Of a stretch of DNA of 41,933 nucleotides, positions 34,133 to 41,933 are shown one piece after another. How positions within the stretch are numbered: position 1 is the stretch's first letter; each line of letters opens with the position of its first letter. Under the pieces are notes generated by a model. That model saw only the letters and a program-made list of their open reading frames with translations, ran no database searches and was not told the origin of the DNA. A program made the translations under genes and the position numbers. Location of the stretch: contig JABIWH010000010.1 in the NCBI GenBank assembly GCA_018701215.1, positions 1 to 41,933 of the forward strand, read 5' to 3'. Origin of the DNA: Rhodospirillaceae bacterium. GTDB lineage: Bacteria; Pseudomonadota; Alphaproteobacteria; GCA-2731375.

Positions 34133-34187
34133 TCGACCCGGCAACATCCCGGGAGGCATATTAAAAAAACAGAATAAACGCTTAAAA

Positions 34188-35339
34188 TCAGCGGTTTTCG
34201 ATGGCCCTATCACCGATCAGGCGTTGATAAACCTGTACGGTCTCGTGGGTCGGCTGGAAGCCGTACTCCTCGTCCAGACTGCGACACCATGTCGCGTAGT
34301 GGGCCTCGGCCCAATCGGGCCTGCCAAGATTGACAAGGTTCTCCAATAACGCACGCAGGAAACTTTCACGGCAGGGATCATTGGCCAGGGCCGCCCGGCA
34401 GACCCGCGTGGCCTCCATGAAAAGGCCCTCTTCGGAATAGCATTTCGCCATGCCCGCCAACAACTCCAGATGAATCTCGCGCAGCCGCGCGCGCTCTTCG
34501 GCGCACCATTCGGCATAGGGTTCATCCTCTAGATAATCGCCGCGGTACAAACTTTCCGCTTCTTCGAATCGGGCCTGCGCCTGACCAAGGTCACCCTCAT
34601 TCAGCAGACTCCATCCCGCCGATACCAGGGAGGCGAAAGTATCTGAATCGACCCAGACCGCATCGCGCCGCAACAAATAGGATTGCCCCACTGTCTCGAT
34701 GGTATCGGCCACCGCGCCGCCATCCCGCAGTTTGGCCCGCAAAAATGAAATTGTTACCTTCAACCGCTCCCAGCCGCGCGTTTCATCGGCCTCGGGCCAG
34801 AGCCATTCTATAAGGCGTTCCCGATGAACCGGCCGGCCCAGGTGGCTGACCAGACATTTCAAGACCACGGCGGCCTGTTTACGCTTCCAGCTTTCAACAT
34901 CCAGGCCTTCGCCGTTGATGGCCAAGCCAAACTGCCCCAGGGCGAAAATGCGCAACGGCGATATGGGCGCGATTGCAACCGTTACGCCACTGGCTTCACG
35001 CAGAAAAATCACCGCCACCGCGTCGCCGGCGCTCTGTTGCCGAACTTCCGGCGGCATTACCAGCGTAGAGATCCCGGCGCTGATCATCTCACCGCTCTTG
35101 TGGCGGATCCGGCAGGCCGACATGTTCCACTTTTCACCCACCGCCAGGCAGGCGCGGCCCTCGCACAACATGGAGCACAATGGTTCACCGGTGGGGTAAA
35201 ATGCCTGCAGCACCTGACTGCAATGCTGTCCCATGGCCTCGGCGCTGGAATATCCCAGCAATTTGGCTGCGCCATCATTCCAGCCTACAACCCGCATGCC
35301 ATCATCAACGGCAAATGCAGGGTCGGAGGCGAAGCGCAC
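34188..35339 (-). CDS. PAS / OmpR-type winged-helix / BTAD transcriptional regulator
   Basis: 383 residues from GTG 35339; in-frame TAA lies further upstream and no ATG intervenes; GGAGGGGG is about 22 bases ahead, rather far. A PAS domain (about 3-115) contains five Cys (40, 55, 59, 64, 76) spaced like an Fe-S or redox-sensing PAS. An OmpR/SARP winged helix (about 128-228; RKQAAVVLKCLVSHLGRPVHRE) and a BTAD helical-repeat domain (about 232-375) follow. This is a one-component sensor-activator of the SARP/AfsR style, with no receiver domain. Gene order and the adjacent direct-repeat array suggest it switches on the Idr-like operon in response to redox state or ligand. A weak hairpin and T run follow the gene near 34163-34197. 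Confidence 0.82.
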   Translation of the reverse strand: MRFASDPAFAVDDGMRVVGWNDGAAKLLGYSSAEAMGQHCSQVLQAFYPTGEPLCSMLCEGRACLAVGEKWNMSACRIRHKSGEMISAGISTLVMPPEVRQQSAGDAVAVIFLREASGVTVAIAPISPLRIFALGQFGLAINGEGLDVESWKRKQAAVVLKCLVSHLGRPVHRERLIEWLWPEADETRGWERLKVTISFLRAKLRDGGAVADTIETVGQSYLLRRDAVWVDSDTFASLVSAGWSLLNEGDLGQAQARFEEAESLYRGDYLEDEPYAEWCAEERARLREIHLELLAGMAKCYSEEGLFMEATRVCRAALANDPCRESFLRALLENLVNLGRPDWAEAHYATWCRSLDEEYGFQPTHETVQVYQRLIGDRAIENR

Positions 35340-35492
35340 TAGATCGGTGGTCTTAATAACCCATCCCCCTCCGGATGAGAGCTTCTGTTCAAAAGCCCCA
35401 TGTTATCGAAGGCTCGAACGCCATGGCGAATTGTTACCAGCGGCGCGTTTTGAAAACTGTTGTTAAAATGACGCCCAAAATCACTCTTGAGT

Positions 35493-35506
35493 ATGATCTA
35501 GATCAA
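35493..35506. promoter_or_regulatory. FNR/FixK-like box, 9 of 10 positions
   Basis: ATGATCTAGATCAA matches TTGAT-N4-ATCAA except at the first base, and contains the perfect palindrome TGATCTAGATCA. It lies in the divergent 285-bp gap between the BTAD regulator (start 35339) and the BCCP gene (start 35625), about 160 and 125 bp from them, so it may set oxygen-dependent expression of the regulator. Confidence 0.5.
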
Positions 35507-35554
35507 GTCCGAGGCGCGGCACGGCAAACACCGGCCAAATAACACAATCCGTGG

Positions 35555-35580
35555 CGAAAAAGGCGCGTTGCCTTTTCCGC
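35555..35580. promoter_or_regulatory. Inverted repeat upstream of the BCCP gene
   Basis: GCGAAAAAGGC and GCCTTTTCCGC-like arms (one mismatch in 11 bp) surround GCGTT, 45-70 bp before the GTG start. Position suits an operator or a leader-RNA hairpin; nothing else is recognisable in this gap apart from the FNR-like box. Confidence 0.35.
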
Positions 35581-35624
35581 GCTGGTGGTTAGGATCGGCC
35601 CAGTACATTCCTGAGGAGACGATT

Positions 35625-35846
35625 GTGGCGGATATAAAAGTTCAGTCTGAGATTACCGGCAAGGTTTGGGCGATCGAGGCCAGCATTGGCGATGCCCTGG
35701 AAGAAGAAGATACGATCATCGTGCTTGAATCCATGAAGATGGAAATTCCCGTGGTGGCCCCCTCGGGCGGTACCCTGAAGGAAATTCTGGTCAAGGAAGG
35801 CGATGCGGTAACCGAGGGCCAGGACGTCGCAATCATGGATGGCTAG
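35625..35846 (+). CDS. Biotin carboxyl carrier protein, short type
   Basis: 73 residues from GTG 35625, placed by GAGGAG seven bases upstream; an ATG at 35568 would add a non-homologous head. The whole protein is one biotinyl domain with the biotin Lys38 in ESMKMEIPV. It would carry CO2 as carboxybiotin between a biotin carboxylase (not in the window) and an acyl-CoA carboxyltransferase such as that at 38399-39946. The ABM gene follows after 50 bp containing a CACCGG/CCGGTG hairpin. Confidence 0.88.
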   Translation: MADIKVQSEITGKVWAIEASIGDALEEEDTIIVLESMKMEIPVVAPSGGTLKEILVKEGDAVTEGQDVAIMDG

Positions 35847-35896
35847 TACCAGGACTCGCACCGGCGGGGTCCGGTGGGGAATGTGGGGAGAACAAG

Positions 35897-36226
35897 ATGT
35901 ATATCGCAATGAACCGCTTTCGCGTCACGACGGGCGCGGAAGGGGAATTCGAACGCATCTGGGCCGAACGAGACACGCACTTAGGTGAAGTTCCGGGCTT
36001 TATAGAATTCCATCTACTGCGCGGACCGGAGGCGGAGGACCACACCCTCTATGCCTCCCACACCCTATGGCAAAGCCAGGGGGCTTTCGAGGCTTGGACC
36101 AAATCCGACGCCTTCCGCAAGGCTCATGCCAACGCCGGTAATAAGAGAAATTCCGGCAAAAGCATCTACCTGGGCCCACCGCAATTCGAAGGCTTCGAAG
36201 CGGTTCAGGTGGTTAAAGCCGGCTAA
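35897..36226 (+). CDS. ABM-fold (antibiotic biosynthesis/haem-degrading) monooxygenase
   Basis: 109 residues. The ABM signature is clear: an opening strand YIAMNRFRV, Glu/Phe-rich helix 1 with FERIWAERD, a GFIEFHLLRG strand and LWQSQGAFEAWTKSDAFRKAHA. This is the fold of HmoA/HmoB and IsdG-type haem monooxygenases and of quinol monooxygenases. The His in KAHA and the Trp in the W-S/T motif are in the places used for haem contact in the HmoA group, but catalysis cannot be decided by eye. Downstream of the BCCP gene in the same direction. Confidence 0.82.
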   Translation: MYIAMNRFRVTTGAEGEFERIWAERDTHLGEVPGFIEFHLLRGPEAEDHTLYASHTLWQSQGAFEAWTKSDAFRKAHANAGNKRNSGKSIYLGPPQFEGFEAVQVVKAG

Positions 36227-36233
36227 TAGAGCA

Positions 36234-36626
36234 TTAATTGAGCTGCCGGGCCTGGTGTGGGCTGTCCAGGGAAAAGGCCGGTATATCAATCTCGAAATGG
36301 GGACCGCTCAATCCCGCCATTTCATAACTTCCCATCATCACGCCAGATGGCGTCTTAAGCGGACAGCCGGAGGTGTATTCGAAGCTTTCACCGGGCTCCA
36401 GCACCGGCTGTTCACCGACCACCCCGGGGCCCTGTACTTCCTCCACATGGCCGGCGGCATTGGTGATGATCCAGTGCCGGTTCAATAATTGCACCGTCTC
36501 GGCGCCACCATTTTCAATATGAATGGTATAGAGCCAGAAATATTGATCCGAGCCTGGGTCCGATTGCTCGGCCAGAAACTGCGGCTGCACCCGCACCGTA
36601 ATATCCCGCGTTGTCGCCGTATACAT
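36234..36626 (-). CDS. apaG: ApaG domain protein
   Basis: 130 residues, full length for ApaG. It has the family's immunoglobulin-like beta fold with the diagnostic segments YTIHIEN, RHWIITNAAG, VQGPGVVGEQP and a central GSYEM. ApaG is linked to Co/Mg efflux and to diadenosine tetraphosphate metabolism, but its molecular job is unsettled. It converges with the ABM gene (7 bp apart) and is preceded by GGGGAG. Housekeeping-type gene with no evident tie to its neighbours. Confidence 0.92.
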   Translation of the reverse strand: MYTATTRDITVRVQPQFLAEQSDPGSDQYFWLYTIHIENGGAETVQLLNRHWIITNAAGHVEEVQGPGVVGEQPVLEPGESFEYTSGCPLKTPSGVMMGSYEMAGLSGPHFEIDIPAFSLDSPHQARQLN

Positions 36627-36673
36627 TACCGGAACTCCCCATATTGCCCCTACTCCTTAACAATTAGTCCGCG

Positions 36674-38314
36674 CTAGGTGTCCTGACAAGGTCTCATATG
36701 AGGCTTCAATTGCACCCGAAACGCGGCCACGGTGGCCTCTGCCTGATCAGGCCAGAAAGCCGCCGCGACATAACGGTCCGGGCGGATCAAAAGGATCTGG
36801 TCCCGATGCGCCCATGTTGCCTTCAACGCCAGACCCGGCTGCGGCCGCAGCCGGACAACACCCTCCGGTGCCGGCCCCGCATCCGCGCTCAACAGAGCCC
36901 GCGCCGGGGCGAGTTCCGGCCACAGATCAGCTTGCTTCGCGGCCATGAATGCCGCCGTGCCGGGCGCTTGCGCCAGCAGCGCAAAACCGGCGCCAAGCGC
37001 ATCGTCCATGCGTTCCACGTCGCTGGCCGCGCCATCAATTTCGACCTGGGGCAGCATGGCGCCGACCAGGGACCCGGCGAAACTCTGCTCATGCAGAGCA
37101 ACAAACGGGCCGCCGCTATAACGGGGGCGCGGCTTGAACTTCATATTTACGATGAAATCCCGGGCCTGGGGGAAGCGTTCAAATTGGCGCAGGATACCTT
37201 GGCGGAAATCAATATCTTCCCGTGCCTGAGGCATGATGATCTCACCCATGGCCACGGCCAGTTGAACCATGGCCCAGGCGGGGCCTCGTCTTTCAAGATC
37301 ATAGCTGTCCAACAAAGCGCGGTCGGCCTGCTCCCCAAGCACCGCCGCCAGTTTCCAGCTGATATTATGCGCATCCCGCAGGCCGGAATTCATGCCCTGG
37401 CCCGCGAAGGGCGGCGTCAAATGGGCCGCGTCTCCGGCCAGAAAGACCCGGCCAACCGAGAACCGGGCCGCGATACGGGCCTGAAAGGTATAAATGGTGA
37501 TCCGGGTCAGGTCCGCGTCCGCCAAGGTCCGCAGCGGCGCCAAAAATTCCCGCACCCGTTCCACCGCCAGCATATCCTCGGCCCGTTCGCCGGTTTGCAA
37601 CTGGAACTCATAGCGCCGCCCACCGCGCGGCGCGGGGATGGATACGAACGGCCGGTCAGAACGGCAAAAGAATTTCGAGACCGGTTCGGGGTCCGGATCA
37701 TTCTCGGTATCCACCACCAGCCAGTCCTGGGGATAGGTATCCCCCTCCATGGCCAGGCCCAGTGTTTCCCGGACCGGGCTGCGTGCGCCGTCGGCGGCGA
37801 TCATGTAGTCGGCCCGGATCTCGCCGCCATTTTCCAGCTTCACGGTGACGCCATCGCCATCGTCGGTGAAGCCGGTCAGGTTCGTGCCGAAGGCCAGCGT
37901 AACATGATCGAACCGGACCAGTCCGTCGGCCAGAACCCGCTCCATCTCGGGCTGATAGAAATAGTTGCGCCGGGGAAAGCCGAATTCGGGTGGCGGCGCA
38001 CCCACCTCGGCAAATGCGACGCCATCATGATCATAGTAACGCGCGCCGGCGGCGGGCACCGTATGGGGCATGAAGATCTGGTCCAGGCCCACCGCCTGCA
38101 GGGTGCGCGCGCCCTCGTCATCGATGGCGATGGCCCGGGGGATATCCATGGTCGTGGGATTGCGGTCAATAATCAGGGTGCGGACCCCAAAGGTGCCCAG
38201 CAAATTCGCCGCCATCAAACCTACCGGACCGGCACCAACGATAGCTACACTGACCCTTTTGGGCAGCTGCTGTTGTCTCCTTGTCACCGGCACGCTCCTT
38301 CCAAGTTTCGCCAT
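36674..38314 (-). CDS. FAD-dependent aromatic monooxygenase (MhpA/PheA family)
   Basis: 546 residues. FAD-binding motifs of class A flavoprotein hydroxylases are present: GAGPVGLMAANLL near residue 28, the DG segment AADGARSPVRETLG, and GDAAHLTPPFAGQGMNSG. Length and order match 3-(3-hydroxyphenyl)propionate hydroxylase-like enzymes, which use NAD(P)H and O2 to hydroxylate a phenolic ring. It faces the acyl-CoA carboxylase gene across an 84-bp divergent gap. Neighbouring acyl-CoA genes suggest an aromatic or cyclic acid substrate, but no ring-cleavage enzyme is seen here. Confidence 0.85.
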   Translation of the reverse strand: MAKLGRSVPVTRRQQQLPKRVSVAIVGAGPVGLMAANLLGTFGVRTLIIDRNPTTMDIPRAIAIDDEGARTLQAVGLDQIFMPHTVPAAGARYYDHDGVAFAEVGAPPPEFGFPRRNYFYQPEMERVLADGLVRFDHVTLAFGTNLTGFTDDGDGVTVKLENGGEIRADYMIAADGARSPVRETLGLAMEGDTYPQDWLVVDTENDPDPEPVSKFFCRSDRPFVSIPAPRGGRRYEFQLQTGERAEDMLAVERVREFLAPLRTLADADLTRITIYTFQARIAARFSVGRVFLAGDAAHLTPPFAGQGMNSGLRDAHNISWKLAAVLGEQADRALLDSYDLERRGPAWAMVQLAVAMGEIIMPQAREDIDFRQGILRQFERFPQARDFIVNMKFKPRPRYSGGPFVALHEQSFAGSLVGAMLPQVEIDGAASDVERMDDALGAGFALLAQAPGTAAFMAAKQADLWPELAPARALLSADAGPAPEGVVRLRPQPGLALKATWAHRDQILLIRPDRYVAAAFWPDQAEATVAAFRVQLKPHMRPCQDT

Positions 38315-38398
38315 CCTAACTTGATCCCTTGCCCTGGGGCCAGCGCACGGGCACCATGGCGGGCAGGAACATATTGTAAGCGTGGTGCGAGGACCCCC

Positions 38399-39946
38399 AT
38401 GGATGAACTGATCGCGGAACTACGGCAACGCCAGGCAGCCAGCCTAGAGCTGGGCGGCGCGTCCAGGGTGGAGCGGCAACATAATCAGGGCAAGTTGACG
38501 GCGCGGGAGCGTATAGCGCTGCTGTTCGACGACGGCAGCTTTGAGGAGCTGGGACAGCTGGCGACCCATGTTTACACCCCCGTCACCACCATTCCCAATA
38601 AACACACCCCGGCGGATGGCGTCGTCACCGGCTTCGGCAAGATCGAAGGCCGGCAGGCTGCCGTGGTGGCCGAGGATTTCACCATTCTGGGCGGCTCGCT
38701 TGGTATCAACAACTTCATCAAGAAAACCCGCATGATCGAACTGGCGCAGCGGGACAAGCTGCCCATCGTCTGGCTGTTCGACGGCGCCGGTGCGCGCACG
38801 GACGAATTCATCGGCGAAGGCCTGGCGCCGATGCATCATTTCATGGACATCGCCAAGCTGTCCGGCGTCACGCCGCAGATTGCCGGCGTGCTGGGCCCCT
38901 GCGCCGGCGACAGCTCGCTGTTGCCGGCGATGATGGAATTCATCGTCATGGTCGAGGGCACGGCCATGCTGGCCGCCGGCGGGCCGCCCTTGGTAAAGAT
39001 GGGCACGGGCGAGGATGTCACCAAGGAGGAACTTGGCGGCACCGATCTGCATTGCCGTATATCGGGCGTGGCCGACAACCGGGCCGTGGATGACGCCGAT
39101 GCGATCCGGCAGATCCGCCGTTATCTCTCCTACATGCCGACCAACACCTATGAGTATCCCCCTTACGTGGAACCCGAAGATAGTCCGGACCGCCGGGACG
39201 AGGATCTGGCCGGAATTTTGCCGGAGAACAAGCGCCGCCCCTACGATATGATGAAAATCATCAACAAAGTTGTCGATCAGGATAGCTTTTTCGAGATCAA
39301 GCCCGATTTTGCCAAGATGATGATTACCGGCCTGGCGCGCATGAACGGCCACGCGGTAGGCATCATCGCCAATCAGCCCAAGGTCATGGCCGGCGCCATC
39401 ACGGCGGCCGCCGGTGGCAAGCACCGCCATTTCATGGATCTATGCAACGCGTTTCATCTGCCGATTATTTTCCTGATGGATACGCCGGGCGTGATGACCG
39501 GGCCGCAGTCCGAGAAGGAAGGCGCCCTGCGCGCCGGCATGACCATCGCGCATTCGTTCGCCTTTGCCCGGGTGCCGCTGTTGACCCTGACCATTCACAA
39601 AGGCTTCGGCTATGGCGCCGCCGCCATGGGGGGCCTGGGTGCCGGGCAGTCGACGACCCTGGCCTGGCCCAACGCCGACTTCAACGCCATACCTTTGGAC
39701 AGCGGTATCCAGGCGGCCTATCGGGCATTGTTGGAAGCAGCCGATGATCCGGAGGCTGAACAAGCCCGTCTGGAGGCCGAGTTGGGCGCCCTATGCGGCG
39801 CCTTTCCCGCCGCCGAGCAAATGAAGATCGATGATATCATCGAACCGGCCGCCACCCGGCCCCGCCTGATCCAAGCTCTGGAGCGCGCCCTGACCCATCG
39901 TACCCAGGCCCCGGTGCCTGCGACCCGATGGGGTATCCTGCCCTGA
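38399..39946 (+). CDS. Acyl-CoA carboxylase carboxyltransferase subunit
   Basis: 515 residues from ATG 38399 (GAGGA nearby). Both crotonase-fold halves of the biotin-dependent carboxyltransferase are present: an N-terminal half with KLTARERIALLFDDGSFEE and a C-terminal half with DTPGVMTGPQSEKEGALR and GYGAAAMGG. This is the single-chain type of propionyl-, methylcrotonyl- or geranyl-CoA carboxylases. The open frame continues upstream to 36698 over the antisense of the monooxygenase gene; that part is not coding. It forms an operon with the acyl-CoA dehydrogenase (18 bp gap) and MaoC gene and probably uses the BCCP at 35625. The substrate acyl group is unknown. Confidence 0.88.
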   Translation: MDELIAELRQRQAASLELGGASRVERQHNQGKLTARERIALLFDDGSFEELGQLATHVYTPVTTIPNKHTPADGVVTGFGKIEGRQAAVVAEDFTILGGSLGINNFIKKTRMIELAQRDKLPIVWLFDGAGARTDEFIGEGLAPMHHFMDIAKLSGVTPQIAGVLGPCAGDSSLLPAMMEFIVMVEGTAMLAAGGPPLVKMGTGEDVTKEELGGTDLHCRISGVADNRAVDDADAIRQIRRYLSYMPTNTYEYPPYVEPEDSPDRRDEDLAGILPENKRRPYDMMKIINKVVDQDSFFEIKPDFAKMMITGLARMNGHAVGIIANQPKVMAGAITAAAGGKHRHFMDLCNAFHLPIIFLMDTPGVMTGPQSEKEGALRAGMTIAHSFAFARVPLLTLTIHKGFGYGAAAMGGLGAGQSTTLAWPNADFNAIPLDSGIQAAYRALLEAADDPEAEQARLEAELGALCGAFPAAEQMKIDDIIEPAATRPRLIQALERALTHRTQAPVPATRWGILP

Positions 39947-39964
39947 TTGTATGGGAGAGTATCC

Positions 39965-41125
39965 ATGTCGTTTTCATTGACCGAGGAACAACGCCAGATC
40001 CAGGACACTATCCGCCGGGTGGCATTGGAAAAAGTAGCCCCCCGCGCCGCCGCCATCGATGCGGACGGCGCCTATCCCCAGGATATGTTCGATCTGTTGT
40101 GCGAACTGGGCCTCTTTACCCTGCCCTTCCCCACCGAATACGGCGGCTCCAACAGCATGCTGGCGGCCTGCCTGGCGGTCGAGGAACTTTGCCGGGTTTG
40201 CTACAACACCGCCTATCTGCTGGTGGTGCAGTGGACACCCTTTAGCGCCATCCTGGCGGGCGGCAACGAAGCCCAGAAAAAACGCCTGCTGCCCGGTCTG
40301 GCCAGCGGTGAACTGCGCGCCGCCTTTTCCACCACCGAGGCGCAGAGCGGCTCCGACGTGGCCGGCATCAATACCAAGGCCACGCGGGCGAAAGGCGGTT
40401 ACCGCCTGAACGGTGCCAAGATCTGGTGTACCAATTCCTCCGTCTCAGACTTCGTACTGGTGGCGGCAAAGATTGTGGAGGATGGTGAAAGCGAGCCTAA
40501 GCGCGGCGCCATTAACCTATTTATTGTGCAGCATGACGCGCCCGGCTTTACCATTGGCCCGCCGGAAAACAAGATGGGCGCACGCGGCGTGCCGTCCTGT
40601 CCCCTGTTCCTGGACGATGTTTTTGTGTCCGAAGACGATCGCCTGGGACCGGAGGGCCTTGGCTTCAAGGTGGTCATGGAGGCCTTCAACAAGACCCGGC
40701 CCATCATCGGCGCCCGCGGCGTCGGCCTGGCCCAGGGCGCCATGGAATTGGCGATCGATTTCGTCCGCGAGCGGCGGACCTTTGGCCAGCAGGTCAGCAA
40801 TTACCAGGGCGTACGCTGGATGATCGCCGACATGGCCATTCAGATCGAGGCGGCGCGCAACCTGGTCTATCGCGCGGCGGCCATGGTGGACGACGGCATC
40901 ACGGGACAGGAACTCAGCCAGGCTTCCGCCATCGCCAAGGCCCAGGCCACGGACACGGCCATGACGGTGGCCACGGACGCGGTACAATTGTTCGGCGCGG
41001 CGGGGATCTCCAACGACTATCCCATCAACCGTTATTTCCGCGATGCCAAGGTGCTGCAGATCGTCGAAGGCACCAATCAAATTCAACGCAATATCATCGC
41101 CAACAATCTCATTGGCCGTAGCTAG
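39965..41125 (+). CDS. Acyl-CoA dehydrogenase
   Basis: 386 residues from ATG 39965 (GGGAGAG upstream). Standard family layout: helical N-domain, AFSTTEAQSGSDVAG segment, a beta domain with GAKIWCTNS, then a helical C-domain with RERRTFGQQVSNYQG. The catalytic base is expected to be Glu in the QIVEGTNQIQRN segment. The enzyme oxidises an acyl-CoA to the enoyl-CoA, passing electrons to electron-transfer flavoprotein. The flanking carboxylase and hydratase indicate a branched-chain, cyclic or dicarboxylic acid route. Confidence 0.92.
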   Translation: MSFSLTEEQRQIQDTIRRVALEKVAPRAAAIDADGAYPQDMFDLLCELGLFTLPFPTEYGGSNSMLAACLAVEELCRVCYNTAYLLVVQWTPFSAILAGGNEAQKKRLLPGLASGELRAAFSTTEAQSGSDVAGINTKATRAKGGYRLNGAKIWCTNSSVSDFVLVAAKIVEDGESEPKRGAINLFIVQHDAPGFTIGPPENKMGARGVPSCPLFLDDVFVSEDDRLGPEGLGFKVVMEAFNKTRPIIGARGVGLAQGAMELAIDFVRERRTFGQQVSNYQGVRWMIADMAIQIEAARNLVYRAAAMVDDGITGQELSQASAIAKAQATDTAMTVATDAVQLFGAAGISNDYPINRYFRDAKVLQIVEGTNQIQRNIIANNLIGRS

Positions 41126-41135
41126 GAATACGAGA

Positions 41136-41618
41136 ATGGAAAATATGGAGACGGTCGGGCTGGGTTTTTTCTACGAGGATTTGCCCCTGGGCCGCCAGTT
41201 CAAGACCATCGGGCGGACGGTAACCGAACCCGATATCGTCAATTTCATCAACGCCACGGGCATGACCGAGGTGATTTTCATGGATTTGGAATTTGTCGAG
41301 CATCATTCCGATATCAAGGGCCGGGTGGCACCGGGCGCGCTGGGCTATACCTTCGCCGAGGGCCTGTTGGTGCAGGCGACCATGCAGCATACGGGTTTTG
41401 CTTTTCTGAACATGGAGCTGAGCGTCGAGGCACCGGTGTTTGCAGGTGATACCCTGCATGTGGAATGCGAAGTGATCGAAGCCCGCCTCTCCAAATCCCG
41501 CCCCGGCCGCGGCCTGGTGCGGACCCGCAACAAGGTGGTGAAACAGGATGGCACGGTAGCATTGATTTACACGCCGCTACGGATGATCAAGTGCCGCGAC
41601 GAAAGCCTGCAGGGATAA
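41136..41618 (+). CDS. MaoC-like enoyl-CoA hydratase/thioesterase-fold protein
   Basis: 160 residues from ATG 41136. MaoC-type hot-dog fold: YEDLPLGRQF, the TEPDIVNF strand, VAPGALGYTFAEG and an APVFAGDTLHVE strand. The usual acid/base pair of R-specific hydratases (Asp-His in the overhang segment) is not obvious; EHHSD at about residues 55-59 might provide it. Ten bp after the acyl-CoA dehydrogenase gene, so a hydration step after its reaction is likely. Confidence 0.85.
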   Translation: MENMETVGLGFFYEDLPLGRQFKTIGRTVTEPDIVNFINATGMTEVIFMDLEFVEHHSDIKGRVAPGALGYTFAEGLLVQATMQHTGFAFLNMELSVEAPVFAGDTLHVECEVIEARLSKSRPGRGLVRTRNKVVKQDGTVALIYTPLRMIKCRDESLQG

Positions 41619-41679
41619 TCCGCCAGCCCGCAAAAGCCATCGACAAGGCAGCGCCGCTTTGCTATACCCCCATCCGTTC

Positions 41680-41754
<75 letters not shown>

Positions 41755-41755
<1 letters not shown>

Positions 41756-41789
41756 GGCTTCGACCGCAGCGCAGCGGAGGTTGAAGCCT
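41755..41789 (+). terminator. Hairpin directly after the tRNA
   Basis: AGGCTTCGACC (41755-41765) and GGTTGAAGCCT (41779-41789) form an 11-bp stem with one mismatch. Placed to end the tRNA transcript, though no T run follows. The remaining bases to 41933 contain a repeated GCCTGCCTCGGC and no gene I can support. Confidence 0.45.
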
Positions 41790-41933
41790 GCCTCGGCATC
41801 GTACTTTGAGCGAAAGCGAAAAGGGCGACGCCGGACCTTGATGCGCTGCGAACTACGCCCGGGCAAGCCTGAAGAAGCGGCGCCTGCCTCGGCGCAGCGG
41901 AGCGAACAAAACAAAGTTGGCTATCCCGCAAGG

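Noticed and set aside
36698..38398. Upstream extension of the carboxyltransferase frame to over 1,000 codons
   Set aside because: It is antisense to a clear FAD monooxygenase gene; homology and a ribosome site begin at ATG 38399.

Overview
The window (GC-rich, N-rich periplasmic c-type cytochromes, twin-arginine Rieske protein, FNR/FixK-type boxes, HemY-type protoporphyrinogen oxidase, ApaG, acyl-CoA catabolism) looks like chromosome of a Gram-negative proteobacterium, most likely an alphaproteobacterium of the Rhodospirillales kind. That assignment is by gene style only; no rRNA or marker gene is present. I see no insertion sequence, integrase or CRISPR array.

Layout. (1) 1-6153: 3' part of a giant secreted RTX adhesin. 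(2) 6352-12132, minus strand: BtuF-like binding protein, HemY, a radical SAM/SPASM protein and a large universal-stress protein; the last two carry PCP_red domains, and a perfect FNR/FixK box lies upstream. (3) 12261-17609 and 19032-24845, minus strand: two paralogous respiratory modules. Each has a CydA-like (cytochrome bd subunit I-like) polytopic protein, a diheme c cytochrome, a membrane-anchored monoheme c cytochrome, and a diheme c cytochrome fused to an ethylbenzene-dehydrogenase-type haem-binding domain, in the same order and with the same TAATG junction. No CydB is present. Between them sit two soluble c cytochromes (17928-18997), a 38-residue CydX-like peptide and an oppositely directed 33-residue membrane peptide. 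(4) 24898-28004: a cupredoxin-like periplasmic protein and a HEAT-repeat protein. (5) 28113-33682: an arsenite-oxidase-family molybdoenzyme, a TAT Rieske protein and two diheme cytochrome c peroxidases, the composition known for dissimilatory iodate reductase (idrA, idrB, idrP1, idrP2). Upstream are a 69-residue protein, an array of TGTTACCG direct repeats and a PAS/winged-helix/BTAD regulator. (6) 35625-41618: BCCP, ABM monooxygenase, ApaG, FAD monooxygenase, acyl-CoA carboxylase, acyl-CoA dehydrogenase and MaoC-type hydratase. (7) 41680-41755: a tRNA-Lys(CTT) with a poorly pairing acceptor stem.

Working model (inference): a periplasmic Idr-like reductase is served by a dedicated set of c cytochromes and two CydB-less bd-like membrane complexes, with haem-tailoring and assembly proteins (HemY, radical SAM/PCP_red, USP/PCP_red, HEAT) encoded alongside. 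In total 17 CXXCH haem-c motifs lie within 21 kb. Three FNR-like boxes suggest control by oxygen or a related signal, and the BTAD regulator probably controls the Idr part.
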